A stretch of 64,000 bases of DNA from Flavobacterium sharifuzzamanii (lineage in GTDB: Bacteria > Bacteroidota > Bacteroidia > Flavobacteriales > Flavobacteriaceae): contig NZ_QJGZ01000037.1 in NCBI RefSeq assembly GCF_003254585.1, positions 248,001-312,000 on the forward strand. Direction: 5' to 3'. Below the pieces are notes generated by a model, which was given only the letters and a program-made list of their open reading frames with translations, was not told the DNA's origin and made no database searches. Below are positions 8,491 to 17,487 of this stretch, one piece after another. A program made the position numbers and the translations under genes. Numbering within the stretch: the stretch's first letter is position 1; each line of letters begins with the position of its first letter.

Positions 8491-9042
8491 TTATCTGTTA
8501 CGTTCGATAATTTCGGCTAATAATTTTTTAGCACGTAAAAGCTTTACTTTGACACTACTTAATGGTTCGTCAATCTTAGCGGCAATTTCCTGATAGGACA
8601 TTTCCTGAAAATAACGAAGCTGAATTACTTCTTGATAATGTGGTTTGAGTTCTTTGATGCATAGAAGCAGACGCGAAAGATTCTGTTCTTTAATTAATGC
8701 ATCTTCTGCAGATGGAGTAGGGTCGGCAATGTTGTATGCCTGCTGGTCTTCGTTGTCTGTGATTTCTATAAAAAGATTGGTTTTCTTTTTTCGCAGCAAA
8801 TCAATATAGACGTTTTTTGCAATTGCGATAAGCCAGGTATTAAATTGGAATTCTGAATTGTAGGAAGCAATTTTATCAAAAGCTTTGGAGAAGGTTTCTA
8901 TCGTAATATCTTCTGCGGTGGTTTCGTTTTCGGTGCGTTTGAGCATAAACGAATACACCTCATTCCAATAATGATCTAATAAAAAAGTAAAGGCGATCTG
9001 ATCGCCTTTTTTTGCTTTTTCTATTTTAGAATTTATTTCCAA
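8491..9042 (-). CDS. ECF-type RNA polymerase sigma factor
   Basis: 183 residues. Sigma region 2 spans ~10-85 (LLDHYWNEVYSFMLKRT, AEDITIETF, FNTWLIAIAKN) and region 4 ~125-178 with the helix-turn-helix YFQEMSYQEIAAKI. No anti-sigma gene is adjacent. The start is TTG at 9042: no ATG exists in frame before residue 33, which would remove most of region 2. The first 10 bp overlap the end of the glycosyltransferase gene, implying translational coupling. A perfect hairpin lies in codons ~12-18. The downstream regulon is unknown. Confidence 0.88.
   Translation of the reverse strand: MEINSKIEKAKKGDQIAFTFLLDHYWNEVYSFMLKRTENETTAEDITIETFSKAFDKIASYNSEFQFNTWLIAIAKNVYIDLLRKKKTNLFIEITDNEDQQAYNIADPTPSAEDALIKEQNLSRLLLCIKELKPHYQEVIQLRYFQEMSYQEIAAKIDEPLSSVKVKLLRAKKLLAEIIERNR
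8989..9009. promoter_or_regulatory. Palindrome inside the sigma-factor start region
   Basis: AAAGGCGATC-T-GATCGCCTTT is a perfect palindrome about 35 bp inside the TTG-started sigma gene. It could hinder ribosome entry unless translation continues from the upstream gene. Its function is inferred, not shown. Confidence 0.4.
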
Positions 9043-10139
9043 TATACTGGTTTTGAAAAGATATTAGTTATAAAGATATTAATTTGCGTTAATATAAGCG
9101 CTATCTCAACAACTGGAAACCAAATTTTAATATCTTTTTCTTTTAGTTTTCCTGCTGAACATCCAACGACTGTCCATACAATAGTATAACGTGTAGCTAA
9201 TATTGCTAATACGGCAATCCATTGAAATTGAAACGCTAGTAATACAATAACTAATATAAAGAAAAATAATTGTGATATGAAGAACAATCCTAACTGCATT
9301 TTATCAAAAAACTTATAATGTTCTGCAGTAGAAATATGTCTTCTTTTTTGAGTAAACCATTCTTTATAAGTTTTCTTAGGTTCTGAATAGGTAAAACTTT
9401 CAGGTGTGTAAGAAATAGTAGTATTAGCTTTATTTGCTGCTTGGTTAATGAACAAATCGTCATCTCCAGAACGAATCTGAATATGATCGATAAAGCCATT
9501 TACATTAAAAAACTCTTCTTTTTTGTAGGCAAGATTTCTTCCAACTCCCATATAAGGAAGTCCCATTTTTGCCCATGAAAAATATTGCATTGCAGTAAGA
9601 ATAGTTTCAAAGCGAATGATTTTATTTAAAAATGAGCGCTCTACTTTCTCATAACCTCCGTAACCCAAAACGATTGTTTTATTCATGGTAAACTGCGAAG
9701 TCATAGAGGTAATCCAATCTTTAGAATTTGGAAAACAATCTGCGTCTGTAAAAAGTAAATAATCTTTCTTTGCTGCTTTTATTCCAAGTGTTAAAGCGTA
9801 TTTTTTATTTCCCCAAAAAGCTTCGTTATTTTCAACTTTTACCAAACGAATATTAGAAAATTCTTTTTCAAATTCTTCAAAAACTTCAAGAGTTTCGTCG
9901 CTTGATGCATCGTCAATTAAAACAATCTCAAAATCAGGATAATCTTGCTGTGCCAAAAGCGGAATATATTTTTTAACATTCTCCTCTTCGTTTTTAGCAC
10001 ACACAATTACAGAAACAGGAAGATTTTTAGGTTTCACATGTTGTGGTTTGGCAAAAGCAAATTTTCCAAAAACTCCAAGATAATAAAAAAGTTGAACTGC
10101 AACAATAGCAATAAAAAAGTAAAATATGTATATAAGCAT
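9033..10139 (-). CDS. Family 2 glycosyltransferase, membrane-anchored
   Basis: 368 residues. One membrane helix (~2-22) leads into a GT-A catalytic domain with the nucleotide-sugar motifs IDDAS (75-79) and the DAD metal site (132-134, FTDADCFPN), and an acceptor-side QKRRH box (~268). Two or three C-terminal membrane helices follow (~280-365). This architecture fits inner-membrane processive or lipid-linked glycosyltransferases. It is the first gene of a two-gene unit with the ECF sigma factor, whose start overlaps its stop by 10 bp. A -7 promoter lies 41 bp upstream. Donor and acceptor cannot be told from the sequence. Confidence 0.85.
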   Translation of the reverse strand: MLIYIFYFFIAIVAVQLFYYLGVFGKFAFAKPQHVKPKNLPVSVIVCAKNEEENVKKYIPLLAQQDYPDFEIVLIDDASSDETLEVFEEFEKEFSNIRLVKVENNEAFWGNKKYALTLGIKAAKKDYLLFTDADCFPNSKDWITSMTSQFTMNKTIVLGYGGYEKVERSFLNKIIRFETILTAMQYFSWAKMGLPYMGVGRNLAYKKEEFFNVNGFIDHIQIRSGDDDLFINQAANKANTTISYTPESFTYSEPKKTYKEWFTQKRRHISTAEHYKFFDKMQLGLFFISQLFFFILVIVLLAFQFQWIAVLAILATRYTIVWTVVGCSAGKLKEKDIKIWFPVVEIALILTQINIFITNIFSKPVYWK

Positions 10140-10179
10140 CTGATTTATTTGGTTCTATTAATTTCACGTTCTGCGACTG

Positions 10180-10187
10180 CAAATGTA
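10180..10187 (-). promoter_or_regulatory. -7 promoter element for the glycosyltransferase-sigma unit
   Basis: On the - strand it reads TACATTTG (TAnnTTTG), 41 bp from the glycosyltransferase ATG. Confidence 0.55.
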
Positions 10188-10223
10188 CTTATCAATTCGC
10201 TAAATTCAATAGCTAAAGCCGAT

Positions 10224-10838
10224 TTACTTTCGGCATTTTGACATTTCTTTTGCAACAGCAATAGACTGAGGGTTTTCGGTTTTTTCCAATTCCGAAATTA
10301 TGTTTTTATAATTGTGATCGTCACGATTTTGGGAGAGTTTTTTTGTGGCTTGAATTTCCTCAATTTCGATTTCAAAACCAAAGATTCCTCGGGCTTCACG
10401 CATTGTTTTTTCAGATAAATTTTCAACGCGGACAGGATTCTTAGAATTTACTTCGTATTTATCTACAAGCTTTTTTAGTTGTTCTACCGAAGTTTCATAA
10501 TCAACAATCTTAATTTTTCCATAAACGTGTACGGCTATATAATTCCAAGTCGGAACATTTTCATGATCGTACCAAGAAGATGAAATATAACTATGCGGAC
10601 CAGTAAATACAGCCAAAACTTGGTCATTTTCTTTAAAACCTTCTGCTTGCGGATTCAGTTTTGAAATATGTCCTTGTAAAATTTCTTTTCCATCAGCATT
10701 CAATTCCAATTCTATCGGAATATGTGTTGCGCATAACTTTCCGTTAGTCTGATTAATCAAGATTCCGAAACTGTTTTCTTTTAAAAAAGCTCTTATTTCT
10801 TCCTGATTTTCGTTTTTGTATAAATCTGGTGTATACAT
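10224..10838 (-). CDS. PaiB-like FMN-binding protein
   Basis: 204 residues, matching the PaiB family (called FMN-binding negative transcriptional regulators; a split-barrel flavin fold). Family hallmarks are the start MYTPDLYKNENQEEIRAFL, the THIPIEL strand, GHISKLNPQ, VLAVFTGPHSYISSSWY and VPTWNYIAVHVYGK. The regulatory name comes from Bacillus PaiB; here the sequence shows only a flavin-binding fold with no DNA-binding motif, so an enzymatic or haem/flavin role is equally possible. It stands alone with murB downstream in the same direction, separated by ~64 bp of short CAAAG repeats. Confidence 0.85.
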   Translation of the reverse strand: MYTPDLYKNENQEEIRAFLKENSFGILINQTNGKLCATHIPIELELNADGKEILQGHISKLNPQAEGFKENDQVLAVFTGPHSYISSSWYDHENVPTWNYIAVHVYGKIKIVDYETSVEQLKKLVDKYEVNSKNPVRVENLSEKTMREARGIFGFEIEIEEIQATKKLSQNRDDHNYKNIISELEKTENPQSIAVAKEMSKCRK

Positions 10839-10902
10839 TTTTCTTTTTTTAGGTTCAAAGGCTCAAAGTGGCAAAGTTTCAGAGGTTTGAAAATTTTAAT
10901 TC

Positions 10903-11916
10903 CTAAATCACATTCACTTCTGCTTCAATCTGAATGCCGAATTTTTCGAAAACGGTTTTCTGAACTTCTTTAGAAACAGCTAAAATTTCTTGCCCTGTTG
11001 CGTTTCCGTAATTCACTAAAACCAAAGCTTGATTTTTATGAACTCCCGCGTCTCCAAAACGTTTTCCTTTAAAACCAGCTTGTTCAATTAGCCATCCCGC
11101 TGGAACTTTTACTTCGGTTTCTGAAACTTCATAGAATTTCATTTCTGGGAATTTCTGGTGAATTTTTTCAAAATCAGATTTCAATAAAATCGGATTTTTG
11201 AAGAAGCTTCCGCTATTTCCTAATTCTTTCGGATCTGGTAGTTTGCTTTGTCTTATGGCAATTACAGCATTACTCACATCTTTTAAAGTAGGTTCAGTAA
11301 TATTGTTTTTGGCCAGTTCTGCCAAAATATCCCCATAAGAAGTATTGATTTTATGATTGCGTTTCGTCAATTTAAAAATAACCGAAGTAATAATAAATTG
11401 ATCTTTTACTTCATTTTTGAAAATGCTTTCGCGGTAGCCAAAATTACATTCAGCATTGTCGAAAGTTTTTATTTCCTGAGTTGCAATATTCATGGCTTCG
11501 CACGAAACAAAAGTGTCTTTGATCTCAGTTCCATAAGCGCCGATATTCTGAACTGGAGTTGTGCCGACATTTCCAGGAATTAGAGACATGTTTTCTAATC
11601 CGCCAAAATTATTGTCGATCGTCCAAAGAACAAAATCATGCCACGTTTCACCCGCCTGACTTTCTACCCAGACAAAATCTTCGTCTTCTTTAATTGTTTT
11701 TTTTCCTTTTAAATCGATATGAATCACCAAAGCGTCAATATCTTTGGTTAAAAGCATATTGCTTCCGCCACCAAGAATAAATTTTTTCGCGGTTTTATTT
11801 TCTTCCAAAATGGTTTTCAGTTCAGCAATCGAATGAACTGCAACAAATTGTTTAGCACTGGCTTCAATGCCAAAAGTATTATAGTTTTTTAAAGAAAAAT
11901 TGGATTGGATTTCCAT
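10903..11916 (-). CDS. murB: UDP-N-acetylenolpyruvoylglucosamine reductase
   Basis: 337 residues. MurB uses NADPH and FAD to make UDP-N-acetylmuramate for peptidoglycan. FAD-site motif GGGSNML is at 49-55. IPGNVGTTPVQNIGAYG (~118-135) and the catalytic serine region NSGSFFKNP (~232-240) are present, and the C-terminus retains GDAGVHKNQALVLVN with the glutamate-bearing end. The length and order fit type I MurB. It is usually encoded among cell-wall genes, but here it sits apart from mur/fts genes. Confidence 0.96.
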   Translation of the reverse strand: MEIQSNFSLKNYNTFGIEASAKQFVAVHSIAELKTILEENKTAKKFILGGGSNMLLTKDIDALVIHIDLKGKKTIKEDEDFVWVESQAGETWHDFVLWTIDNNFGGLENMSLIPGNVGTTPVQNIGAYGTEIKDTFVSCEAMNIATQEIKTFDNAECNFGYRESIFKNEVKDQFIITSVIFKLTKRNHKINTSYGDILAELAKNNITEPTLKDVSNAVIAIRQSKLPDPKELGNSGSFFKNPILLKSDFEKIHQKFPEMKFYEVSETEVKVPAGWLIEQAGFKGKRFGDAGVHKNQALVLVNYGNATGQEILAVSKEVQKTVFEKFGIQIEAEVNVI

Positions 11917-12024
11917 AAATAAAAAGGCTTTTTAAGTTCCGAAACTTCGGAAAAATTCTGAGATCAAAAGTAACGATAATAATTTATTTGAGTAGATTTC
12001 TATAAAAAGACTTTTTTCAAAATT

Positions 12025-13128
12025 TTACTTTATGGCTTCAATAAATCGCTGCATTTCTTTCATTGTGCCAATTGTAATTCTAGTCCATTTTCCGTTTTCC
12101 TCGTAGATTTTTGTTCCTTGTATATTGTGATTTTCTAATTGTTTGAAATAATCTTTTTTATAATTATCTAAAGAAAAATAGATGAAGTTAGTGTGTGAAG
12201 GAATGCAAGTTAAATTAAGTTTAGTAAGCTGCTCAATAGTATATTTTTTTACTTCTTCATTTGTGGTGTGTACTTGTTGAATAAATTTATCATCATTTAA
12301 TGACGCGATTGCTGCAGTTGCTGATACCACACTGACAGATAAATTTGGCGTTGATTTTAAAGCGCTAAGTTCTTCAATTGTTGATGAAGATGCAACGGCA
12401 TAGCCTATACGCGCACCGGCCAGACCATACATTTTTGAAAAAGTTTTGGTAATGATTACATTTTTATTTTCGATTACAAGATGACTTAATGATTTTTCTT
12501 TTGTGAAATCTAGATACGCTTCATCCACAAAAACAATTGCTTTTTTTGAGGCTTCTTTTACAAAAGAAAGCAGTTGCTCATAATCACAAATTGTTCCTGT
12601 CGGATTATTAGGATTACAGATATACACCATTTTCGTATCTGAATCAATTGCTTTTAACATTGCAGTTAAATCATGTTTTTTATCAGCGGTTAATGGAACT
12701 GTGATTTTTTTTAACCCTAATTTCTCAGAAGGAAAAGCCCAATAATTAAAAGTTGTTTCGGCCAATATAAAATTACCTTTTTGTAATGCAGTGTATTGTA
12801 GAACCAAGTCTAGAATTTCTGTTGAACCAGCGCCAAGTAAAATATTCTGGTTTGAAACATTATTTTTTGTAGCAATAAGTGCAATTAATTCGTCTGAAAG
12901 ATTCCAGCCATATCGATTACTGTTATTTATGCTTTTTTGCATGGCAACACGGGCAAGTGGAGAAGGCCCATACGGATTTTCATTTGATCGCAATAATATG
13001 GGCGATTTATCTAAATCTGGAAGAGTGTATGTTTCTGGTGTAGTATTTGCGAATGTTTCAAAAGATGTGAGGCTTAATCCAATTGCGCCTAGGCCTACTT
13101 GTTTTAACCAGTTTCTTCTATTGTTCAT
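12025..13128 (-). CDS. Tat-exported HisC-like PLP aminotransferase
   Basis: 367 residues. The body is a fold-type I aminotransferase of the histidinol-phosphate aminotransferase family: LLRSNENPYGPSP (~46-58), NPNNPTG (172-178), VDEAY (201-205) and the PLP lysine 232 in TFSKMYGLAGARIG. The N-terminus is a twin-arginine signal: NRRNWLKQ followed by a hydrophobic stretch ending near FANTT (~30). So the predicted mature enzyme is folded with PLP in the cytosol and exported. No his genes are near, so histidine synthesis is unlikely to be its role. The substrate is unknown. The ATG at 13128 is needed to include the RR motif. Confidence 0.85.
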   Translation of the reverse strand: MNNRRNWLKQVGLGAIGLSLTSFETFANTTPETYTLPDLDKSPILLRSNENPYGPSPLARVAMQKSINNSNRYGWNLSDELIALIATKNNVSNQNILLGAGSTEILDLVLQYTALQKGNFILAETTFNYWAFPSEKLGLKKITVPLTADKKHDLTAMLKAIDSDTKMVYICNPNNPTGTICDYEQLLSFVKEASKKAIVFVDEAYLDFTKEKSLSHLVIENKNVIITKTFSKMYGLAGARIGYAVASSSTIEELSALKSTPNLSVSVVSATAAIASLNDDKFIQQVHTTNEEVKKYTIEQLTKLNLTCIPSHTNFIYFSLDNYKKDYFKQLENHNIQGTKIYEENGKWTRITIGTMKEMQRFIEAIK

Positions 13129-13208
13129 ATTATTTAAGAATTAAATTAAACAATTCGTTTTAATAATATGTCGTTGAGTTTCAATAAAAGTTACGATGTA
13201 GTTTTACT

Positions 13209-13257
13209 GCAAAGACACAAAGTTTGCGCAAGTTGCGCTAAGCTTTGTGTTCTTTGC
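13209..13257. repeat. GCAAAG-type hairpin repeat
   Basis: GCAAAGACACAAAG (13209-13222) faces CTTTGTGTTCTTTGC (13243-13257) with a one-base bulge. A related arm appears near 49.2-49.36 kb. It lies at the 3' end of the GT4 gene, upstream of the aminotransferase. Confidence 0.6.
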
Positions 13258-13285
13258 GTAGATCTTAGCGAACTTTGCGGTTAAA

Positions 13286-14332
13286 TTATTTTCTAGAATG
13301 AATCAATTTGTGATATTGATCAGCGATAACCTTCATATTAATATCATAATTAGCATTTTCTTCCACAAATTTTCTATTTCGAATAATAACCTGATTTCTA
13401 AATTCAGGATTTTCAAATGACCAGATCAATTCATTGGCTAGCATTTCGATATTATCAACTTCAATTAATTGACCATTTTCTCGATGCGTAATCCAGCTTT
13501 GGTTTCCAGGAATATCTGAAACAATAGGGAAACAATTAGAAGCCATTGCTTCAAACAAAGATGCGGAAACACCTTCTGTAGTCGGCATGCTGATGTAAAT
13601 ATTTGATTGTTGCAATAATTTTGGAAGTTCTGTATTTGGAATTCTTCCTGTAAAAATCACTTTTTTGTCTATTTGGAGTTCTTTTGCCAAATCTTTTAAA
13701 AATTGCAATCTGTTTCCGTCACCAACAATTGTCAAAGAAAAATCAATTCCTTTTTTGTTTAAAATTCCGAAAGCTTTTAAAATTGAATCATGACGATATT
13801 CTGGCTGAAGCGAGCGCGTAACAATCGCTTCAATTTTGTCAGAATGATTTGTTGAAGGCGTAAAAAGAGATAAATCAATTCCTTTAGGAAGGACTAAAAC
13901 TTTATCCATGTCAACACCGGTTGCTTTCATATGAACAGCCATTACTGGTCCCCAAGCATGAATTAAATGCGCTTTCTGAAAAGCATATTTTTGAATGAAT
14001 TTTTTAAAAGGATACAATTTAGACTCTTCTGGCCATAAATCGGTACGTCCTTGCTGTGCAATTGCTATCGTTTTAGAACCTGATATTGCTGCAAGAAAAC
14101 CATAACTGGTAGTTCTTTCAGCAATTACCATATCTGGTTTTTCTTTTTTAATTATTTTTCGAATGGAAATAGGAGCGAAGAAATACTCTAAAATACGTTT
14201 AGATCTACGGTTGTTTGATGTTTGAAGCTCCCAAGTGATAATTTCAAAATCACCAAATTCTTTAAGGCCTTTCATCCAAGTGATGGCGTCAGCGCGATAA
14301 GATTCTCCAAGAAAAAGTATTTTCTTATTCAT
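13286..14332 (-). CDS. Family 4 (GT-B) glycosyltransferase
   Basis: 348 residues with a two-lobed GT-B pattern. The N-lobe begins MNKKILFLGESYRADAITW. The C-lobe carries the donor-binding features IVGDGNRLQFLKDLAKELQ (~195-213), VIFTGRIPNTELPKLLQQS, and the E-x7-E motif region EGVSASLFEAMASNCFPIVS (~262-281). It is probably cytosolic or peripheral at the membrane. It lies beside DUF2461 and the Tat aminotransferase with no clear cell-surface cluster. Donor and acceptor are not readable. Confidence 0.82.
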   Translation of the reverse strand: MNKKILFLGESYRADAITWMKGLKEFGDFEIITWELQTSNNRRSKRILEYFFAPISIRKIIKKEKPDMVIAERTTSYGFLAAISGSKTIAIAQQGRTDLWPEESKLYPFKKFIQKYAFQKAHLIHAWGPVMAVHMKATGVDMDKVLVLPKGIDLSLFTPSTNHSDKIEAIVTRSLQPEYRHDSILKAFGILNKKGIDFSLTIVGDGNRLQFLKDLAKELQIDKKVIFTGRIPNTELPKLLQQSNIYISMPTTEGVSASLFEAMASNCFPIVSDIPGNQSWITHRENGQLIEVDNIEMLANELIWSFENPEFRNQVIIRNRKFVEENANYDINMKVIADQYHKLIHSRK

Positions 14333-14346
14333 TCAATTATTTGTTT

Positions 14347-14427
14347 TTTGCCACAGATTAAAAAGATTAAAAGGATTTTGCAATTGCGAAAAATTAATCT
14401 GTGAGAATCTGTGAAATCTGTGGCAAA
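14347..14427. repeat. GCCACAGATT palindromic repeat, copy 1
   Basis: TTTGCCACAGATT (14347-14359) is mirrored by AATCTGTGGCAAA (14415-14427), with AT-rich sequence between. The same arm occurs at 15201-15263 and 49261-49328. Confidence 0.7.
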
Positions 14428-14432
14428 TAAAA

Positions 14433-15110
14433 CTAAAATTCTTCAGTATCTAAAGCGCGATTTATAAATTCGTTTAGCGGTTTTAGAGCAATAAGTTTTT
14501 GGCTTATCTTTTTTACGAAATCTTTTTGAGTAACTTCGGACATATCATATTTTTGAGTTGCAGTGAAACTTTTCAATTTTAAGAACTCAATTGCAGGATG
14601 ATCTTTTTCGTAACCGCGAGGCATGCTTTTAAGCGAATTGTTTTCGTTAAAATCTAAACTTCCAAATTCCTTTTTAAAATTTTTGTCATTTAAGATTTCC
14701 TGTAAATCATCATAGAAAAAAGCAATTTCTTTACGAACCTTTTTCAAATCTTCCGATTCAGGAGAATAAAATCCACCTGCTATAAAACTAGCGCCCTTTT
14801 CTATATGAACATAATATCCGGCACGGTTTAAACCTTTTGTTCCGCCAGACATCCAGATTCCTAAATGTGCTTTGTAAGGCGATTTGTCTTTAGAAAAACG
14901 AATGTCACGATTGATTCTAAAAGTGCAATTTTTAACTTCCAATAATTCTAAGGAAGGGTCAAGAGGTTTCATTGCGTCAAGAAAATCACTTACCAACTGA
15001 TGATAGTCTTTCTTGAAAACTTCGTATCGTTTCTTATTGTCCTGAAACCATTCTCTATTATTGTTCTTTTTTAAATCGTCTAAAAATTGCAATGATTCTT
15101 TCGCTAACAT
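14433..15110 (-). CDS. DUF2461 family protein
   Basis: 225 residues matching the DUF2461/TIGR02453 family: N-terminal FLDDLKKNNNREWFQDNKKRYE, central FRINRDIRFSKDKSPYK and GIWMSGGTKGLNRAGYYVHIE, then FIAGGFYSPESEDLKKVRKEI. The family is widespread and its biochemical role is not established. It has no signal or membrane segments. Both sides of the gene carry copies of the same palindromic repeat family. Confidence 0.88.
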   Translation of the reverse strand: MLAKESLQFLDDLKKNNNREWFQDNKKRYEVFKKDYHQLVSDFLDAMKPLDPSLELLEVKNCTFRINRDIRFSKDKSPYKAHLGIWMSGGTKGLNRAGYYVHIEKGASFIAGGFYSPESEDLKKVRKEIAFFYDDLQEILNDKNFKKEFGSLDFNENNSLKSMPRGYEKDHPAIEFLKLKSFTATQKYDMSEVTQKDFVKKISQKLIALKPLNEFINRALDTEEF

Positions 15111-15157
15111 AATTTGTTTTTTGATTGCAGTTACTTTTTTTTAATTCGTTTTTTTAG

Positions 15158-15298
15158 TTTGCCACTAATTGCACGAATTTACACTAATTTATTTTCTTAT
15201 TTTGCCACAGATTAAAAGATTTACACAGATTGAATCATTTTAATCCTTGCAATCTGTGGCAAAAATAATTCGCGTAAATTCGTGTAATTCGTGGCAAA
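15158..15298. repeat. GCCACAGATT palindromic repeat, copy 2, nested
   Basis: Two nested inverted repeats. The outer arms 15158-15182 and 15274-15298 match at 23 of 25 positions (TTTGCCACTAATTGCACG versus TTTGCCACGAATTACACG). The inner arms TTTGCCACAGATT (15201) and AATCTGTGGCAAA (15251) are perfect. It fills the recF/DUF2461 spacer. Confidence 0.75.
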
Positions 15299-15304
15299 AA
15301 AACT

Positions 15305-16384
15305 TTATAAATTGAAGATCTTATAAGTCTGATGTGTTGATTTTACAATTGCTTCAGTTCTTTCTGGATGTGTATCAGAAATAAAAAGCTGTCCAAAGGT
15401 TTCGCTGTTTACCATTTCGACAATTTTAGCAACACGCGTTTCGTCTAGTTTATCAAAAATATCATCAAACAAAAGAATTGGTTTTACGCCACTTTGTTTT
15501 TTCAAGAATTCAAATTGAGCCAGCTTTAAAGCAATCAGAAAAGATTTCTGCTGTCCCTGAGATCCGAATTTTTTTATCGGATGCGAATCAATTTCAAAAG
15601 ACAAATCATCTTTATGGATCCCGACAGTTGTGTAATGCAGCGCTCGATCTTTGTTAATGTTTTCCTGTAAAAGTGTTAGTAAATCTTTTTCAAACAAATG
15701 ACTTTCGTAAACCAGTTGTACAGATTCTTCAGATCCTGTTATCGCTTGATGATGTATATTAAATATAGGTATAAACTGCTCTAAGAAATCTTTTCGCTTT
15801 TCAAAAATTGATTTCCCATATTCGTTTAATTGCTCATTATATATAGATAAAGTATCATTGTCAAAAGTATGATTGAGTGCAAAATATTTCAAAAGTGCAT
15901 TTCGCTGCACAATCACTTTTTGATATTGAATAAGCTGATGCAGATACGTTGAGTCAAGTTGCGAAATAACACTGTCCATAAATTTACGTCGTGTTTCACT
16001 TCCTTCAATAATTAAATCACGATCTGCTGGCGAAATGATGACTAAAGGAATAAAGCCAATATGATCGGAGAATTTGTCATAAGGTTTTCCATTTCGCTTT
16101 AAAACCTTTTTCTGTCCTTTTTTTAAACTGCAGACAATCTGTTCAGTTCTTTCATTCTTTTCCAATTCGGCATCAATAACAAAAAATTCTTCGCCGTGCT
16201 TGATATTTTGTACAGCAAGAGGATTAAAATAGCTTTTTCCGTAAGCTAAATGATAAATAGCATCGAGCACATTGGTTTTTCCAATGCCATTTTTTCCTAC
16301 AAAACAGTTGATTTTGATGTCAAAATCAAAACTTGCTTCTGAAAAGTTTTTATAATTGAATAATGAGATTTTGTTTAAATGCAT
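15305..16384 (-). CDS. recF: DNA replication and repair protein RecF
   Basis: 359 residues. RecF is an SMC-like ATPase that loads RecA at gaps together with RecO and RecR. Walker A GKNGIGKT is at 30-37, the ABC signature [15 protein letters not shown] at ~270, and Walker [14 protein letters not shown] at ~302 with a D-loop. The N-terminal start [14 protein letters not shown] is standard. dnaA/dnaN/gyrB are not adjacent, as is common in Bacteroidota. The following + strand gene (TPR protein) is divergent from it. Confidence 0.96.
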   Translation of the reverse strand: MHLNKISLFNYKNFSEASFDFDIKINCFVGKNGIGKTNVLDAIYHLAYGKSYFNPLAVQNIKHGEEFFVIDAELEKNERTEQIVCSLKKGQKKVLKRNGKPYDKFSDHIGFIPLVIISPADRDLIIEGSETRRKFMDSVISQLDSTYLHQLIQYQKVIVQRNALLKYFALNHTFDNDTLSIYNEQLNEYGKSIFEKRKDFLEQFIPIFNIHHQAITGSEESVQLVYESHLFEKDLLTLLQENINKDRALHYTTVGIHKDDLSFEIDSHPIKKFGSQGQQKSFLIALKLAQFEFLKKQSGVKPILLFDDIFDKLDETRVAKIVEMVNSETFGQLFISDTHPERTEAIVKSTHQTYKIFNL

Positions 16385-16597
16385 TTTTTCGGGACTTCCA
16401 CGTATAAAATTTACTCTTTTTGAACAGTAAAAATTTGAGGCTGCAAATTACCGAAAATTATCGATATAATTGGCTTTAGAGCTTTTGTGGACATATTTAT
16501 TTTACCGCTTCCGCGAAAGGATGAGCGAAGAAGGAAAATATTTTTTTTAAAATAGTGATAAAATTGAAATTTTTTACCTCAGTTTCAAGAAAAATTT

Positions 16598-16605
16598 TAT
16601 TTTTG
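16598..16605 (+). promoter_or_regulatory. -7 promoter element for the TPR gene
   Basis: TATTTTTG matches TAnnTTTG, 22 bp before the ATG at 16628. Confidence 0.6.
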
Positions 16606-16627
16606 CCGTTCACTAAATAAATTTTAA

Positions 16628-17410
16628 ATGGCAACTTACAATAAAAGAGGATATAAGACACCAAAAGAAAAGGAAGTAAAAGAGGTGGTTACTGAAGAGC
16701 AACAAGTAATTATTGACGAAAAAGACAGTACTACAGCTGGAGTTTTCTCAAAATTAGATGAAACTGCTTCAAGAACTGAGGATTGGGTGGCTAAAAATCA
16801 AAAAATCATTATTGGTTTAGTTGCTGGTATTGCAGTTGCAACAATCGGATATTTGGCTTACCAAAAATTTATTGCAACTCCTAAACAAGAAGAGGCTGCA
16901 AGTGAAATGTTTGTTGCTCAACAAAACTTTGAAAAAGCTGTAAATGGTGTTTCTAGCGATTCATTATTCAAATTATCATTAAATGGTTCTGAAGGTAAAT
17001 TTGGATTCATTAAAATTGCTGACGAATATTCTGGAACAGATGCTGGAAACTTAGCAAACTACTATGCAGGTATCGCTTACTTGAATACTGGTAAATTTGA
17101 TGAGGCAATTAAATATTTAGGTGAATTTAAATCTGAAGATGTAGTTTTAAGTGCTTTGGCTAAAGGAGCTACAGGAGATGCTTACTCTCAAAAAAATCAG
17201 CAAAAAGAAGCTTTAGATTTTTATGTAAAAGCTGCTGAGTCTAACAAAAACGATTTTACAACTCCTCGTTTCTTATTAAAAGCTGGAAAAACAGCTTTAG
17301 CTTTAGGGCAAAAAGAAGATGCATTGAAATATTTCAACGACATTAAAGATAATTACGACAGTACTCCAGAAGCAGCATCTGTTGACGCTTTGATCGGATT
17401 AGCGCAATAA
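16628..17410 (+). CDS. TPR protein with single membrane anchor (YfgM-like)
   Basis: 260 residues. A charged cytosolic N-terminus (1-58) precedes one membrane helix (~59-77, IIIGLVAGIAVATIGYLAY) and about five TPR-like helix pairs (~85-258) containing GNLANYYAGIAYLNTGKFDEAIKYL. The layout matches YfgM/ancillary SecYEG chaperone-type proteins, but no enzyme motif is present and the partner is unknown. ribH follows 77 bp downstream on the same strand and may share the transcript. Confidence 0.8.
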   Translation: MATYNKRGYKTPKEKEVKEVVTEEQQVIIDEKDSTTAGVFSKLDETASRTEDWVAKNQKIIIGLVAGIAVATIGYLAYQKFIATPKQEEAASEMFVAQQNFEKAVNGVSSDSLFKLSLNGSEGKFGFIKIADEYSGTDAGNLANYYAGIAYLNTGKFDEAIKYLGEFKSEDVVLSALAKGATGDAYSQKNQQKEALDFYVKAAESNKNDFTTPRFLLKAGKTALALGQKEDALKYFNDIKDNYDSTPEAASVDALIGLAQ

Positions 17411-17487
17411 TTCTGCTATTTGAGTTCAGTTTTTAGATTTTAGATTCGTATTTTAGCAGTCTGAAATTTAAAAACAAAATAGTACAG

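Noticed and set aside
17411..17487. Possible FMN riboswitch before ribH
   Set aside because: The 77-bp spacer is too short and lacks the conserved RFN core.
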